Of a DNA stretch of 64,000 bases, positions 17,001 through 25,057 are shown one piece after another. Position numbers and translations under genes: made by a program. Source of the stretch: JACVRW01 sp963812415 (GTDB lineage: Bacteria; Actinomycetota; Thermoleophilia; Solirubrobacterales; Thermoleophilaceae); assembly GCA_963812415.1 (NCBI GenBank), contig CAWEVH010000022.1:109212-173211 (forward strand), read 5' to 3'. The notes under the pieces are model-generated. The model was given only the letters and a program-made list of their open reading frames with translations. It made no database searches and had not been told where the DNA came from. Each line of letters starts with the position of its first letter. Position 1 is the stretch's first letter.

Positions 17001-18161
17001 ATGGCGACTGCGGCTCCGCCCGCTCCGACGGGCCCGGCTCACGTCGCGGTCGTCTCGTTTCTCGCCGCTCGGGCCGCCCCGACCGGCGGCTTCTGGATCG
17101 CGCTCGCCGGCGGGGTGGCGCTTGCGCGCGTCGCCGAGCGCCGCGGCGCCCGGCTCGGATTCGGGGCGAGCATCGCCGCGATGCTCGAGACGGTGGCGAT
17201 CATCGGCCCCGCCCGCGTCGGCATCCCGCTCACGCAGGCCGTGAGCGCGCCGATGCTCGGCCGCCTCGAGGCCCGCGGCGTGGCCGCCTGGCTCCAGGTG
17301 ATCGCCTGCGGCGCGGTGCGGCTGCTGCACAACACCGCCACCACCGCGTTCTTCATCTGGGTGATCGCCGGCGGGCTCGACGCCTACGCGGGCACCTATG
17401 ACGCGCTCGGTCGCCGGCTCGGCCTCGAGATCGGGACCGCGGACGCGCTCGTGCTCACCGCGGCCGGGCTGCTCGTCTGGGCGGGCTTCGCGAGCGTCGT
17501 GCAGGTGCTCGTGTACCGCCGCGGGCTGCGCGGCTGGGACGAGCTCGAGGCGTCGGCGGCGGCCCCGGCCGGCGTCGAGGGGCACGTTGACCGCGCTATG
17601 CGCGGCAAACGTGTACCCTCGCGAGCCCCGGCAGCGGTGGAACCCCTGGCTCATCACCCTCGCTGCCGTCGTTGCCTTCACGGTCCTCCTGGCCAGCACG
17701 GCCTGGGTGGTCCTCGCAACCGTGGCGGTCTGGCCTCGCGCGCGGCCTGGCTCGCGGCCCCCACCGACCGCGAGCCCGTGGCCACCGGCGTCCTGTTCGC
17801 GGCGGTCCTCGCCGGCGGGGCGCTCGTGTTCGGGCTCGGCGGCGGCCTCGGCGCGGACGAGGCCCTGCGGCGCGCGGCGCGGGCGGCGCTGCTCGTGCTG
17901 GTGGCCACCTGGATGCGCGCGGCGGCCGGGGCGGAGGGCCTGCGCACGGTGTTCCACGGCGTGCTCGCACGGCTGCGGCGCCTACCGGCGATGCCGGAGG
18001 CCACGCGGGTACTGGACGGAATCGACTCGGAGCGCCGGCTCGCGGCCGCTGCGCGCTCCGTCGTCGACGACGTGCGCGGCGTCGAGCTGCGGCCGCTCCC
18101 GTTCCTCGACGCCCTGCTCGGCTGGGTGGTGCGCGAGTCCCTACGCCGGGACGCGCGCTGA
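17001..18161 (+). CDS. polytopic membrane protein (frame interrupted twice)
   Basis: Unrecognised integral membrane protein. The first frame (from ATG 17001) has several hydrophobic segments such as FWIALAGGVALARV and TAFFIWVIAGGLDAYAG, and loses coherence after about 17585. Another frame then carries NVYPREPRQRWNPWLITLAA and VLLASTAWVVLATVAVW up to about 17745, after which the original frame resumes with VATGVLFAAVLAGGALVFGL and ALLVLVATWMRAAAG. Two compensating indels explain this; read through, the protein is about 385 residues. The 3' end overlaps the convergent methyltransferase by 21 bp. Confidence 0.6.
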   Translation: MATAAPPAPTGPAHVAVVSFLAARAAPTGGFWIALAGGVALARVAERRGARLGFGASIAAMLETVAIIGPARVGIPLTQAVSAPMLGRLEARGVAAWLQVIACGAVRLLHNTATTAFFIWVIAGGLDAYAGTYDALGRRLGLEIGTADALVLTAAGLLVWAGFASVVQVLVYRRGLRGWDELEASAAAPAGVEGHVDRAMRGKRVPSRAPAAVEPLAHHPRCRRCLHGPPGQHGLGGPRNRGGLASRAAWLAAPTDREPVATGVLFAAVLAGGALVFGLGGGLGADEALRRAARAALLVLVATWMRAAAGAEGLRTVFHGVLARLRRLPAMPEATRVLDGIDSERRLAAAARSVVDDVRGVELRPLPFLDALLGWVVRESLRRDAR

Positions 18162-19049
18162 GAGCAGCAGGTTGTAGAACAGCGCGGCGGGCAGCCGCGG
18201 CTCGAGCAGGGAGCGGTCGAGCGACTGGAGCGCCAGGTAGCCGCGGTAGGCGTACACGCGCCAGGCCCACGGCACGTCGTCGGGGTCGGCACTCGCCTCG
18301 AGCGTGCGGTTGACCCAGCCGAACAGCGACGCCGCCAGCTCCTCGCCGCTCACGCGGACCTCCTCGAGCCCCGCCCCATGGGCACGGGAGGCCAGCTCCG
18401 ATGGGGTGAAGGCGTGCACGTCCACCAGCCGCTCGAGCTTCTCCTCCTCCGTGACGGAGCCATTGCCGTTCCGGCGCGCGGCCTGGGCGCCCATCAACGC
18501 TCGCCACAGCGGCGCGATCGCCGTCGCGCCGCGCTTCGGCAGCGCCGCGATCCGGTCGCCGTGGCGGGAGGGCTCGCCGCAGAAGGCCAGCACGCCGCCG
18601 GGACGCAGCACGCGCCGGAACTCGCGGAAGGCGGCGTCGAGGTCGGGCAGGTGGTGGAGAACGGCGTGTCCGAACACGAGGTCGAACTCGCCGTCCGCGA
18701 AGGGCAGCTCGGTGGCCTCGGCCGCCGCGGTCTCGACGCGCTCGCCGAGCTCGCGCGCGGAGCGCTCGAGGGTCGCGAGCATCCCGGGCGAGATGTCCGT
18801 GGCCACGGCCTGCTCGATCACCCCGGCGCGCAGCAGGTTGAGCGTGAAGTAGCCCGTGCCGGCGCCGATCTCGAGCGCGCGCCGGTAGCGGCGCGGCTCG
18901 TGGCCGAGCGCCTTGCGCAGCTTGCCCACCACCTGCGCCTCTCCCACCTCGTCGTACTTGATGCCCCACTTGGCGTCGTAGTGGGAGGAGGCGAGGTCGT
19001 GGTAGCGGACGTTGGCGTGGCGGATCGCGTCGGCGCTCGCGGTCGGCAT
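18141..19049 (-). CDS. class I SAM-dependent methyltransferase
   Basis: A 302-residue Rossmann methyltransferase. SAM motif I is ALEIGAGTGYFTLNLLRAG; the acidic SAM contact is in AVATDISPGM; motif IV is FDLVFGHAVLHHLPDLDAAF; RPGGVLAFCGEPSRH follows. The C-terminal about 120 residues are specific and unassigned. It is divergent (48 bp) from another methyltransferase that heads the GH57/GT4 run, so it may belong to the same polysaccharide or lipid pathway. Substrate unknown. Confidence 0.8.
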   Translation of the reverse strand: MPTASADAIRHANVRYHDLASSHYDAKWGIKYDEVGEAQVVGKLRKALGHEPRRYRRALEIGAGTGYFTLNLLRAGVIEQAVATDISPGMLATLERSARELGERVETAAAEATELPFADGEFDLVFGHAVLHHLPDLDAAFREFRRVLRPGGVLAFCGEPSRHGDRIAALPKRGATAIAPLWRALMGAQAARRNGNGSVTEEEKLERLVDVHAFTPSELASRAHGAGLEEVRVSGEELAASLFGWVNRTLEASADPDDVPWAWRVYAYRGYLALQSLDRSLLEPRLPAALFYNLLLSARVPA

Positions 19050-19096
19050 GGCCGCTGAAAGGTAGTGCCTCGCGGCGCCTACACTCCCCCGCCCCG

Positions 19097-19855
19097 ATGG
19101 AGCAGACCGTCCAGACCGGCCAGCCCGAGGGCGTGCCGCCGCTCGAGCTGACCGGCGAGCGCACGCTCCCGGACGTGCCCGCTGAGAACTACTGGTTCCG
19201 GCGCCATCTGGCCGTCTACGAATGGGTGGCCGAGCGCGTGCGCGGGCGCGACGTGATCGACATGGCCTGCGGCGAGGGCTACGGGGTCGATGTGCTCGCG
19301 CGCACCGCCCGCCGGGTCACGGGCGTGGACGCGAACCCCGAGGCCTACGAGCACGCGCGGCTCAGGTACTCGAGGCCGGGGGTGGCCTTCGCGCGCGAGC
19401 TCGTGGAGCGCTACGAGGAGCCCTGCGACGCCGTGGTCTTCCTCCAGACGATCGAGCACGTGCGCGACCCCGAGACCGTGCTCGTGCACTTTCGCGAGCT
19501 GCTGCGCCCGGGAGGGGTCGCCTACGTGTCGACGCCCAACCTGCTCACGCTGGCGCCGCCGGGGGCGCAGAAGTCCGACAACCCCTGGCACCTGAAGGAG
19601 TACCGCGCGGAGGAGTTCCGGGCGCTCTGCGCGAGCGTGTTCGGCCGGGTCGAGCTGCTCGGCCTCTTCCATGCCCGCATGCTGCGCGCCCACGAGCTCG
19701 CGCTGCGGGCGGGATGGGACCGCCTGCACGCCGCCCTCGGCATCACCCGGCCGTTCTACGACCGCTTCACGCCGGCCATCTCCGCCCGCGACTTCGCGTT
19801 GCGCCCCGGACCTCTCGAGCGGGCGCTCGACTTCGTCGCGGTGCTCCGGCCTTGA
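19097..19855 (+). CDS. class I SAM-dependent methyltransferase, head of glucan operon
   Basis: A 252-residue methyltransferase with motif I VIDMACGEGYGVDVLA, VTGVDANPEAYEHA and LRPGGVAYVSTPNLLT. It opens a run in which each gene overlaps the next by 1-4 bp: this gene, a CPBP protease, a GH57 enzyme and a GT4 enzyme. The mycobacterial methylglucose lipopolysaccharide genes have the same three enzyme types adjacent (Rv3030 methyltransferase, Rv3031 GH57, Rv3032 GT4). That context suggests it methylates a sugar in an alpha-glucan, though the acceptor is inference. A -10-like TACACT (19080-19085) precedes the ATG. Confidence 0.8.
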   Translation: MEQTVQTGQPEGVPPLELTGERTLPDVPAENYWFRRHLAVYEWVAERVRGRDVIDMACGEGYGVDVLARTARRVTGVDANPEAYEHARLRYSRPGVAFARELVERYEEPCDAVVFLQTIEHVRDPETVLVHFRELLRPGGVAYVSTPNLLTLAPPGAQKSDNPWHLKEYRAEEFRALCASVFGRVELLGLFHARMLRAHELALRAGWDRLHAALGITRPFYDRFTPAISARDFALRPGPLERALDFVAVLRP

Positions 19856-20667
19856 GGCGCCGCGCCCGCCGGCCGCCCGACCCGCCCGAGCTTCCCGCGG
19901 CGGCCCGGCCGCCCTGGCCCGTGTGGTACGCGCCGGTGGCGCTGGTGGCCGCCTTTGCCGCGATCACGGCGGCGAGCGTGCCGCTCTTGCCGCTGATCGT
20001 CTTCTTCGTGATCTCGGACACCCTGGCCGCGCTCGCCCTGCTCGTTCTGCTGCTCGTCCAGGACGGCGTGCTCGTGGGCGCCGCGCTCCTGTTCGCCGGC
20101 TTCACCCGCACGCCGCGCCCGTGGCACTTCGGCCTGCGGACCACAAGGCTGTGGCCGACGGTCGGCTGGGCCACGCTCGGCTTCCTCCTCCTGCTCGGGT
20201 TCGAGCTCGGCTACATCTGGCTGCTCGACGTGGACGAGACCAACGTCGAGGACATCGGCGGCGCGAGCACGCTCGCCGCCTTTCTGGTGGCGCTGGCCGT
20301 GATCGTGGTCGCGCCGGTGGCCGAGGAGCTCTTCTTCCGCGGCTTCTTCTACCGGGCGCTGCGCACCAAGCTGCGCGTGTGGTCCGCCGCGCTGATCGAC
20401 GGCCTCGTGTTCGGCGCGCTTCACTTCCAGGGACCGGACAGCGCCGTGATCCTCCCCGTGATCGCGGCGGTAGGCGTCGGGCTATGCCTCGTCTACGAGC
20501 GCACCGGCTCGCTGTTCGCCGTGATCGCCATCCACGCCTCCTTCAACACGTTCGCCACGCTGGGGATCGCCCCGCTGCCGGCGATCCTGGTGGGCCTCGC
20601 CATGATCGCCGGCTGCCTGCTCGTCCCGCGCCTGGCGGGACCCGGCCCGAGCCCGATGCCGACGTGA
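19852..20667 (+). CDS. CPBP family intramembrane metalloprotease
   Basis: A membrane protein of about 271 residues with the CPBP/ABI signature: the EExxxR motif in VAEELFFRGFFYRAL, the second-motif His in FGALHFQG and the third in AIHASFNTFATL. Several hydrophobic helices flank these (LPLIVFFVISDTLAALALLVLLL). CPBP members include the CAAX protease Rce1. The TTG at 19852 overlaps the methyltransferase stop (TTGA) and was chosen for that reason; GTG 19921 is an alternative that would remove an Arg/Pro-rich stretch. Substrate unknown; it is an unusual insertion into the methyltransferase-GH57-GT4 series. Confidence 0.8.
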   Translation: MRRRARRPPDPPELPAAARPPWPVWYAPVALVAAFAAITAASVPLLPLIVFFVISDTLAALALLVLLLVQDGVLVGAALLFAGFTRTPRPWHFGLRTTRLWPTVGWATLGFLLLLGFELGYIWLLDVDETNVEDIGGASTLAAFLVALAVIVVAPVAEELFFRGFFYRALRTKLRVWSAALIDGLVFGALHFQGPDSAVILPVIAAVGVGLCLVYERTGSLFAVIAIHASFNTFATLGIAPLPAILVGLAMIAGCLLVPRLAGPGPSPMPT

Positions 20668-22092
20668 GCGCCACGAGGCCGGGGGCGCTCGCCCTCGTGC
20701 TCCACTCGCACATGCCCTACGTGGAGGGCTTCGGCACCTGGCCGTTCGGCGAGGAGTGGCTCTGGGAGGCGGTGGCCTGCGTCTACCTGCCGCTGCTGGA
20801 CGTGCTCGACGGCGCCCCCGTGACGGTCGGCCTGACCCCGGTGCTGTGCGACCAGCTGGAGGCTATGCGCGGTCCGGCGGGCGAGCGCTACCTGCGCTTT
20901 CTCGAGGAGATCCGCGCCCAGGTGCACGAGCTCGACTCGGCGGGTCTCGAGCACGGGGGCGAGCCGGAGCTCGCCGCCGAGGTGCGCCGCGCGGCGGGCG
21001 ACTACGTGGTGGCAGCCGAGCGATTCGAGCGCCGCGGGCGCGATCTGCTCGGCGCCTTCGCCGCCCTCGACGGGGTGGAGCTCTGGACCTCGGCGGCCAC
21101 GCATGCGCTCCTCCCCCTGCTCGCCACCGATGCCGGCATGCGCCTCCAGCTCGCCACCGGGACGGCGGGGCATCAGCGTCGACTGGGCGAGTGGGGCGGG
21201 GGCTTCTGGCTTCCCGAGTGCGCCTACGCCCCGGGCCTCGAGCGCGACCTGGCCGACCACGGCGTGCGCGCCTTCTGCGTTGACCAGACGCGGGTCGCCG
21301 GCTTCGACCACCTGCGGCCGCGCACCACGGACGCCGGACCGGTGGCCGTGCCGATCGACTGGGCGACGGTCGAGCTCGTGTGGAACGAGGCGGCCGGCTA
21401 CCCGGCCGACGGCGCATACCGCGACTACCACCGGCGCACCGTCCACGACCTCAAGCCCTGGGCCAACGGCGGCGGCGCCTATGACCATGCCGCCGGGCTC
21501 GCCCGCGCGCGCGAGCACGCCCGCGACTTCGTCGAGCGGACGCGTGCACGGCTCGACGCGCACGGCGGCGGGCTCGTCTGCTGCGCGCTCGACACCGAGC
21601 TGCTCGGCCACTGGTGGTACGAGGGTCCGGCGTGGCTCGCGCGGCGTGATCGCGGAGGCGCGCGAGCAGGGGCTGCGGCTCGTGACCGTCTCGGAGGGGA
21701 TCGAGCTGGTGGAGCCGGTGAGCGGCGCGCTCCGGGCCTCGACCTGGGGCAGCGGGAAGGACCTCTCGACCTGGGACGCGCCGGCCGTTGCCGAGCTCGC
21801 CTTCGCCGCCCGTTCGGCCGAGCTGCGGACCGTCGCCGCGGCCGCCGCGGGCGCCGAGCCGCGCGCCGCGCTCGAGCGGGCGGCCCGCGAGCTGCTCGCT
21901 CTCCAGGCCAGCGACTGGGCCTTCATGACCAGCCGCGAGATGGCCGGCGACTACCCCCAGCGACGGCTCGAGGGCCACGTGCGAGCCCTCGACGCCGCCC
22001 TTGCCGCTCTGGCAGACTCCGCACCCGCGCCGGACCGAACACTCCGCAACCTGGCGCCCGACCTCGACCTCGCCTCGCTGACCACCCCCTGA
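20664..22092 (+). CDS. GH57 family 1,4-alpha-glucan branching enzyme-like protein (frame interrupted)
   Basis: A GH57/DUF1957 protein acting on alpha-1,4-glucans in the cytoplasm. ALALVLHSHMPYVEGFGTWP is the N-terminal signature; Glu185 in FWLPECAYAPG is the predicted nucleophile and Asp310 in CCALDTELLGHWWYEG the predicted acid/base. The frame breaks at about 21636-21650 just after GPAWLAR; the next frame continues with GVIAEAREQGLRLVTVSE, STWGSGKDLSTWD and DWAFMTSREMAGDYPQRR to 22092. One indel restores a protein of about 475 residues. GTG overlaps the CPBP stop (GTGA) and the stop shares one base with the GT4 start. Confidence 0.8.
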
Positions 22093-23279
22093 TGCGCGTC
22101 CTGATCCTGTCCTGGGAATACCCGCCGCTGATCGAGGGCGGGCTCGCGCGCCACGTGCGGAAGCTGGCCGAGAATTTGGCGGTCCAGGGCGTCGACGTGC
22201 ACGTGCTCGCGCGCGGGCGCGAGGAGGACCCGCCGGAGGAGGAGTCGGGCGGCGTGACCATCCACCGGGTGCGCGAGCCGGAGCGCCCGCGCGACCTCGG
22301 CGAGTTCGTGGCCTGGATCGAGCACATGAACTCGGACATGCTCGCCACGGGTGTCGAGGTGGGCGACCGCTACGACTTCGACGTGGTGCACGGCCACGAC
22401 TGGCTCGTGGCGAGCGCGAGCGACCACCTCGCCAAGCGCTTCCGCGCGCCGTTCGTCGTCACGATCCACGCCACCGAGTACGGACGCCACCAGGGTTGGG
22501 TCGACAAGCACCCGCAGTCCTACATCCACGGCGTCGAGCACTGGATGGCGAACCGCGCGGAGCGCGTGATCACCTGCTCGTCCTACATGCGCGAGCACGT
22601 GGCCGACATCTACGGGCTCGACGAGGCGCGCGTGAACGTGATTCCGAACGGCATCGACCCCGCCGAGCTCGTGCCCGTGGACGATCTCGACACCCTGCGT
22701 GGCCGCTTCGCGCAGCCGAGCGAGAAGCTCGTGCTGCTGGTCGGCCGGCTCGTGTACGAGAAGGGCTTCCAGCTCGCGCTCGAGGCGCTGCCCGGTCTGA
22801 TCGAGCGGGTCGGGAGCGTCCGCTTCATCGTCGCCGGGTCGGGGACGGCGGAGCAGGAGCTGCGCGCTCAGGCCAGCGAGCTCGGCCTCGACCCGCACGG
22901 CACGTTCCTCGGCTGGATCGGCGACGACGTGCTGCACTCGCTCTACCGGATCGCCGACCTCACAGTGGTGCCGTCGATCTATGAGCCCTTCGGCCTCGTG
23001 GCGCTCGAGGCGATGGCGTCGGGCTGCCCCTGCCTCGTGGCCGACACCGGCGGGCTGCGCGAGGTGGTGCCGAACGAGGACGTCGGCCTGCGCTTCCGCT
23101 CGCGCGACCCGCGCTCGCTCGCGGCGATGGCCGAGCGCCTGCTCACCGACCGCCGGCTGCGCGAGCGGCTCGTGGCCGAGGCCTCGGAGCACGTGCTCAG
23201 CTTCGACTGGGCCGACGTGGCGCGCCAGGTGGAGGAGGTCTACTCGGAGCTGGTGCCGGCCAGCTTGCGCAGCGGGTAG
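22092..23279 (+). CDS. GT4 family glycosyltransferase (glycogen synthase / Rv3032-like)
   Basis: A 395-residue GT-B retaining glycosyltransferase. The N-terminal loop is ILSWEYPPLIEGGLARHV, the acceptor side has VVHGHDWLVASA, and the nucleotide-sugar site is SIYEPFGLVALEAMASG with the E-x7-E pattern. LLVGRLVYEKGFQLALEAL begins the second Rossmann domain. This profile fits alpha-1,4-glucan elongating enzymes such as Rv3032 and actinobacterial glycogen synthases. With the preceding GH57 branching enzyme and methyltransferase it likely builds a methylated or glycogen-like polysaccharide. TGATG overlap with the GH57 gene indicates coupling; the tail overlaps the convergent TMEM175 gene by 40 bp. 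Confidence 0.85.
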   Translation: MRVLILSWEYPPLIEGGLARHVRKLAENLAVQGVDVHVLARGREEDPPEEESGGVTIHRVREPERPRDLGEFVAWIEHMNSDMLATGVEVGDRYDFDVVHGHDWLVASASDHLAKRFRAPFVVTIHATEYGRHQGWVDKHPQSYIHGVEHWMANRAERVITCSSYMREHVADIYGLDEARVNVIPNGIDPAELVPVDDLDTLRGRFAQPSEKLVLLVGRLVYEKGFQLALEALPGLIERVGSVRFIVAGSGTAEQELRAQASELGLDPHGTFLGWIGDDVLHSLYRIADLTVVPSIYEPFGLVALEAMASGCPCLVADTGGLREVVPNEDVGLRFRSRDPRSLAAMAERLLTDRRLRERLVAEASEHVLSFDWADVARQVEEVYSELVPASLRSG

Positions 23280-23836
23280 CGCAGGGCCATCGTCGAGACC
23301 CAGAGCGCCACCGCCAGGTACGTGCTTACGAAGGCGGCCGGGACCGAGAGCAGGAAGATCACCGTGAAGCCCAGCCCGACGGCGGTGCCGTACGAGGTGG
23401 CCGCCATGTGCTCCTCCTTCACGAAGCCCGCGCGAATCGAGTGTCGGTGCATCAGCCAGTTGACGAGGGCGGCAAGACCGAGGGTCGCCCCGAACACCGC
23501 CGCGGCGAGCGGCTCATCGCTGTAGCGATCGAACAGATCGGTGGCGAACGGCATCAGCGCGATCAGCGCGAGGAAGATCAGGTTGAGGGTCATCAGCCTG
23601 CCGTCGAAGGCGCGCAGGGTCTCGAACGCGTTGTGGTGGATGACCCAGAAGCGCCCGACGAGGGCGAAGCTGAGGGCGTAGGACAGGAGGCTCGGGAACA
23701 GGTCCACCAGCTCGTCGCCCAGCCTCGACCCGTCGCTCACGTCCGGCACCTCGATGTTCAGCACCAGGAGGGTGATCGCCACGGCCATCACGCCGTCCGT
23801 GAACGCGACGATGCGGCCCAGGTCGGTCCGCTCCAT
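23240..23836 (-). CDS. TMEM175/DUF1211 family potassium-channel-like protein
   Basis: A 198-residue membrane protein with the TMEM175 hallmark in helix 1, here FTDGVMAVAITLLVLNIEVP (the family pore motif is FSDG, so Ser is Thr here). Several further hydrophobic helices follow (LLSYALSFALVGRFWVIHH, LIFLALIALMPFATDLF). Bacterial TMEM175 proteins form tetrameric potassium-permeable channels. Last gene of the minus-strand series, 9 bp after the amine oxidase stop position; it probably has its own promoter. Confidence 0.8.
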   Translation of the reverse strand: MERTDLGRIVAFTDGVMAVAITLLVLNIEVPDVSDGSRLGDELVDLFPSLLSYALSFALVGRFWVIHHNAFETLRAFDGRLMTLNLIFLALIALMPFATDLFDRYSDEPLAAAVFGATLGLAALVNWLMHRHSIRAGFVKEEHMAATSYGTAVGLGFTVIFLLSVPAAFVSTYLAVALWVSTMALRYPLRKLAGTSSE

Positions 23837-23845
23837 GCGGGACAG

Positions 23846-25057
23846 CTAAGCCGCTTGGCCGGATGGAGCGACGAGCGCGCGGGCGGCGCGGCGCCCGCTG
23901 CGAACGCGCCCTCCATCAGCGCGGCGAACTCGCCGCCGGCGTGCTCGCCGGCGAACGCGAGCCGGCCGGCGCCGCGCGCGCACAGCTCGGCCAGCTCGGG
24001 CGGGGGAGAGGTGGAGTAGGCGGCGCCCGCCCACGGGTCGCCCGACCAGGTGGAGAGGAGCGCCCCATCCGGCTCGAGCGCGAGGTCGGTGCGCAGCCGC
24101 GCGAGCGAGCGCGAGCCAGGCCTCGGGGCCGCGCTCGACCTCGAGCGCGGCGAGGGCGGCGGGCGAGCCCGCGAACGAGCTCACCACCGGCTGGATCCCG
24201 GGGCCGGGACCGGTGGCCGTCCAGCACCAGTAGCGCTCGGGCACGGACATCACGGCGCTGGGCGGCGCGGCGGCGTCGGCGAGCGGCACGAACAGCTTGG
24301 CGGCGTGGCCGTAGCGCACGCCGGCGAGCGCCTCGGCGAGCGGGGCGGGCAGCGGCGGGTCGAACGCGATCCGGCCGAGCACCGAGGCGGGCACCGCCAC
24401 CACAGCGCAGTCGGCCTCGAGCTCGGCGCCCGCCGCGCGCAGCCGCACGCCGTGGTCGGTCCACGCCACACGCTCGACGGGCGAGCGGAGGCGCACGGCC
24501 GCGCCGAGGCCGGCCGCGAGCGCCTGCGGCAGCCGGCCGTTGCCGCCGGCGATGCTCGGAGCGGGCTCGTCGTCGACGTGGGCGAGCCCGGCCAGGTCCC
24601 TCGCCCCCACGACGTCGGCCGAGTTCGCGCTCGAGATCTCGGTGCGGGCGATCAGCGCCTCGCGGGCGCCCGGGTCGATCTCGAGGCCGTCGAGGAAGGC
24701 GCGCGCGCTCTGCCCGGCGGGCGCGGAGGGCAGGGCGCGCTCGACCTCGCGCATCGCGGCGGCGAGCGCGCCGGCGTCGGTGCCGAGCCCGCCGCGCGGC
24801 TCGCGGTTGCCGTAGCGCATGCCCTTGTCCCAGAGCCCGAGGCCGTGGCGCTCGACCAGCTCGCGGATCGCGCTGTTGCCGGGCAGGATGTACTCCGCGC
24901 CCATCTCGACGACCGCCCCGTTCGCCAGCGTGCGCGACCAGACGCGGCCGCCCACGCGCTCGCGCGCCTCGAGCACCACGACCTCGGCCCCGGCTGCCTG
25001 CAGCTCGCAGGCGGCGGCGAGGCCGGCGAGCCCGGCCCCCACGACGGCCGCTCTCAC
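23846..25057 (-). CDS. flavin-containing amine oxidase (frame interrupted twice)
   Basis: An FAD amine oxidase/NAD(P)-binding Rossmann protein. The N terminus has AAVVGAGLAGLAAACELQAAG and VLEARERVGGRVWSR; ALAGVRYGHAAKLFVPLAD is also typical. The frame shifts near 24095-24110 into one reading LEPDGALLSTWSGDPWAGAA and RLAFAGEHAGGEFAALMEGA, and shifts back near 23900-23915 to end in SGRRAARALVAPSGQAA. Both segments are family-typical, so two single-base indels are inferred. GTG 25057 overlaps the stop of the acyl-CoA synthetase by 4 bp, making it the last enzyme of a coupled catabolic operon. It likely deaminates an amine to an aldehyde. Confidence 0.75.
   Translation of the reverse strand: MRAAVVGAGLAGLAAACELQAAGAEVVVLEARERVGGRVWSRTLANGAVVEMGAEYILPGNSAIRELVERHGLGLWDKGMRYGNREPRGGLGTDAGALAAAMREVERALPSAPAGQSARAFLDGLEIDPGAREALIARTEISSANSADVVGARDLAGLAHVDDEPAPSIAGGNGRLPQALAAGLGAAVRLRSPVERVAWTDHGVRLRAAGAELEADCAVVAVPASVLGRIAFDPPLPAPLAEALAGVRYGHAAKLFVPLADAAAPPSAVMSVPERYWCWTATGPGPGIQPVVSSFAGSPAALAALEVERGPEAWLALARAAAHRPRARAGWGAPLHLVGRPVGGRRLLHLSPARAGRAVRARRRPARVRRRARRRRVRRADGGRVRSGRRAARALVAPSGQAA

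Noticed and set aside
19671..23279. 1202-codon frame apparently fusing a protease-region shadow, GH57 and GT4
   Set aside because: The GH57 and GT4 parts are in the same frame only because of the indel near 21640. The overlap structure (GTGA at 20664, TGATG at 22090) shows two separate genes.
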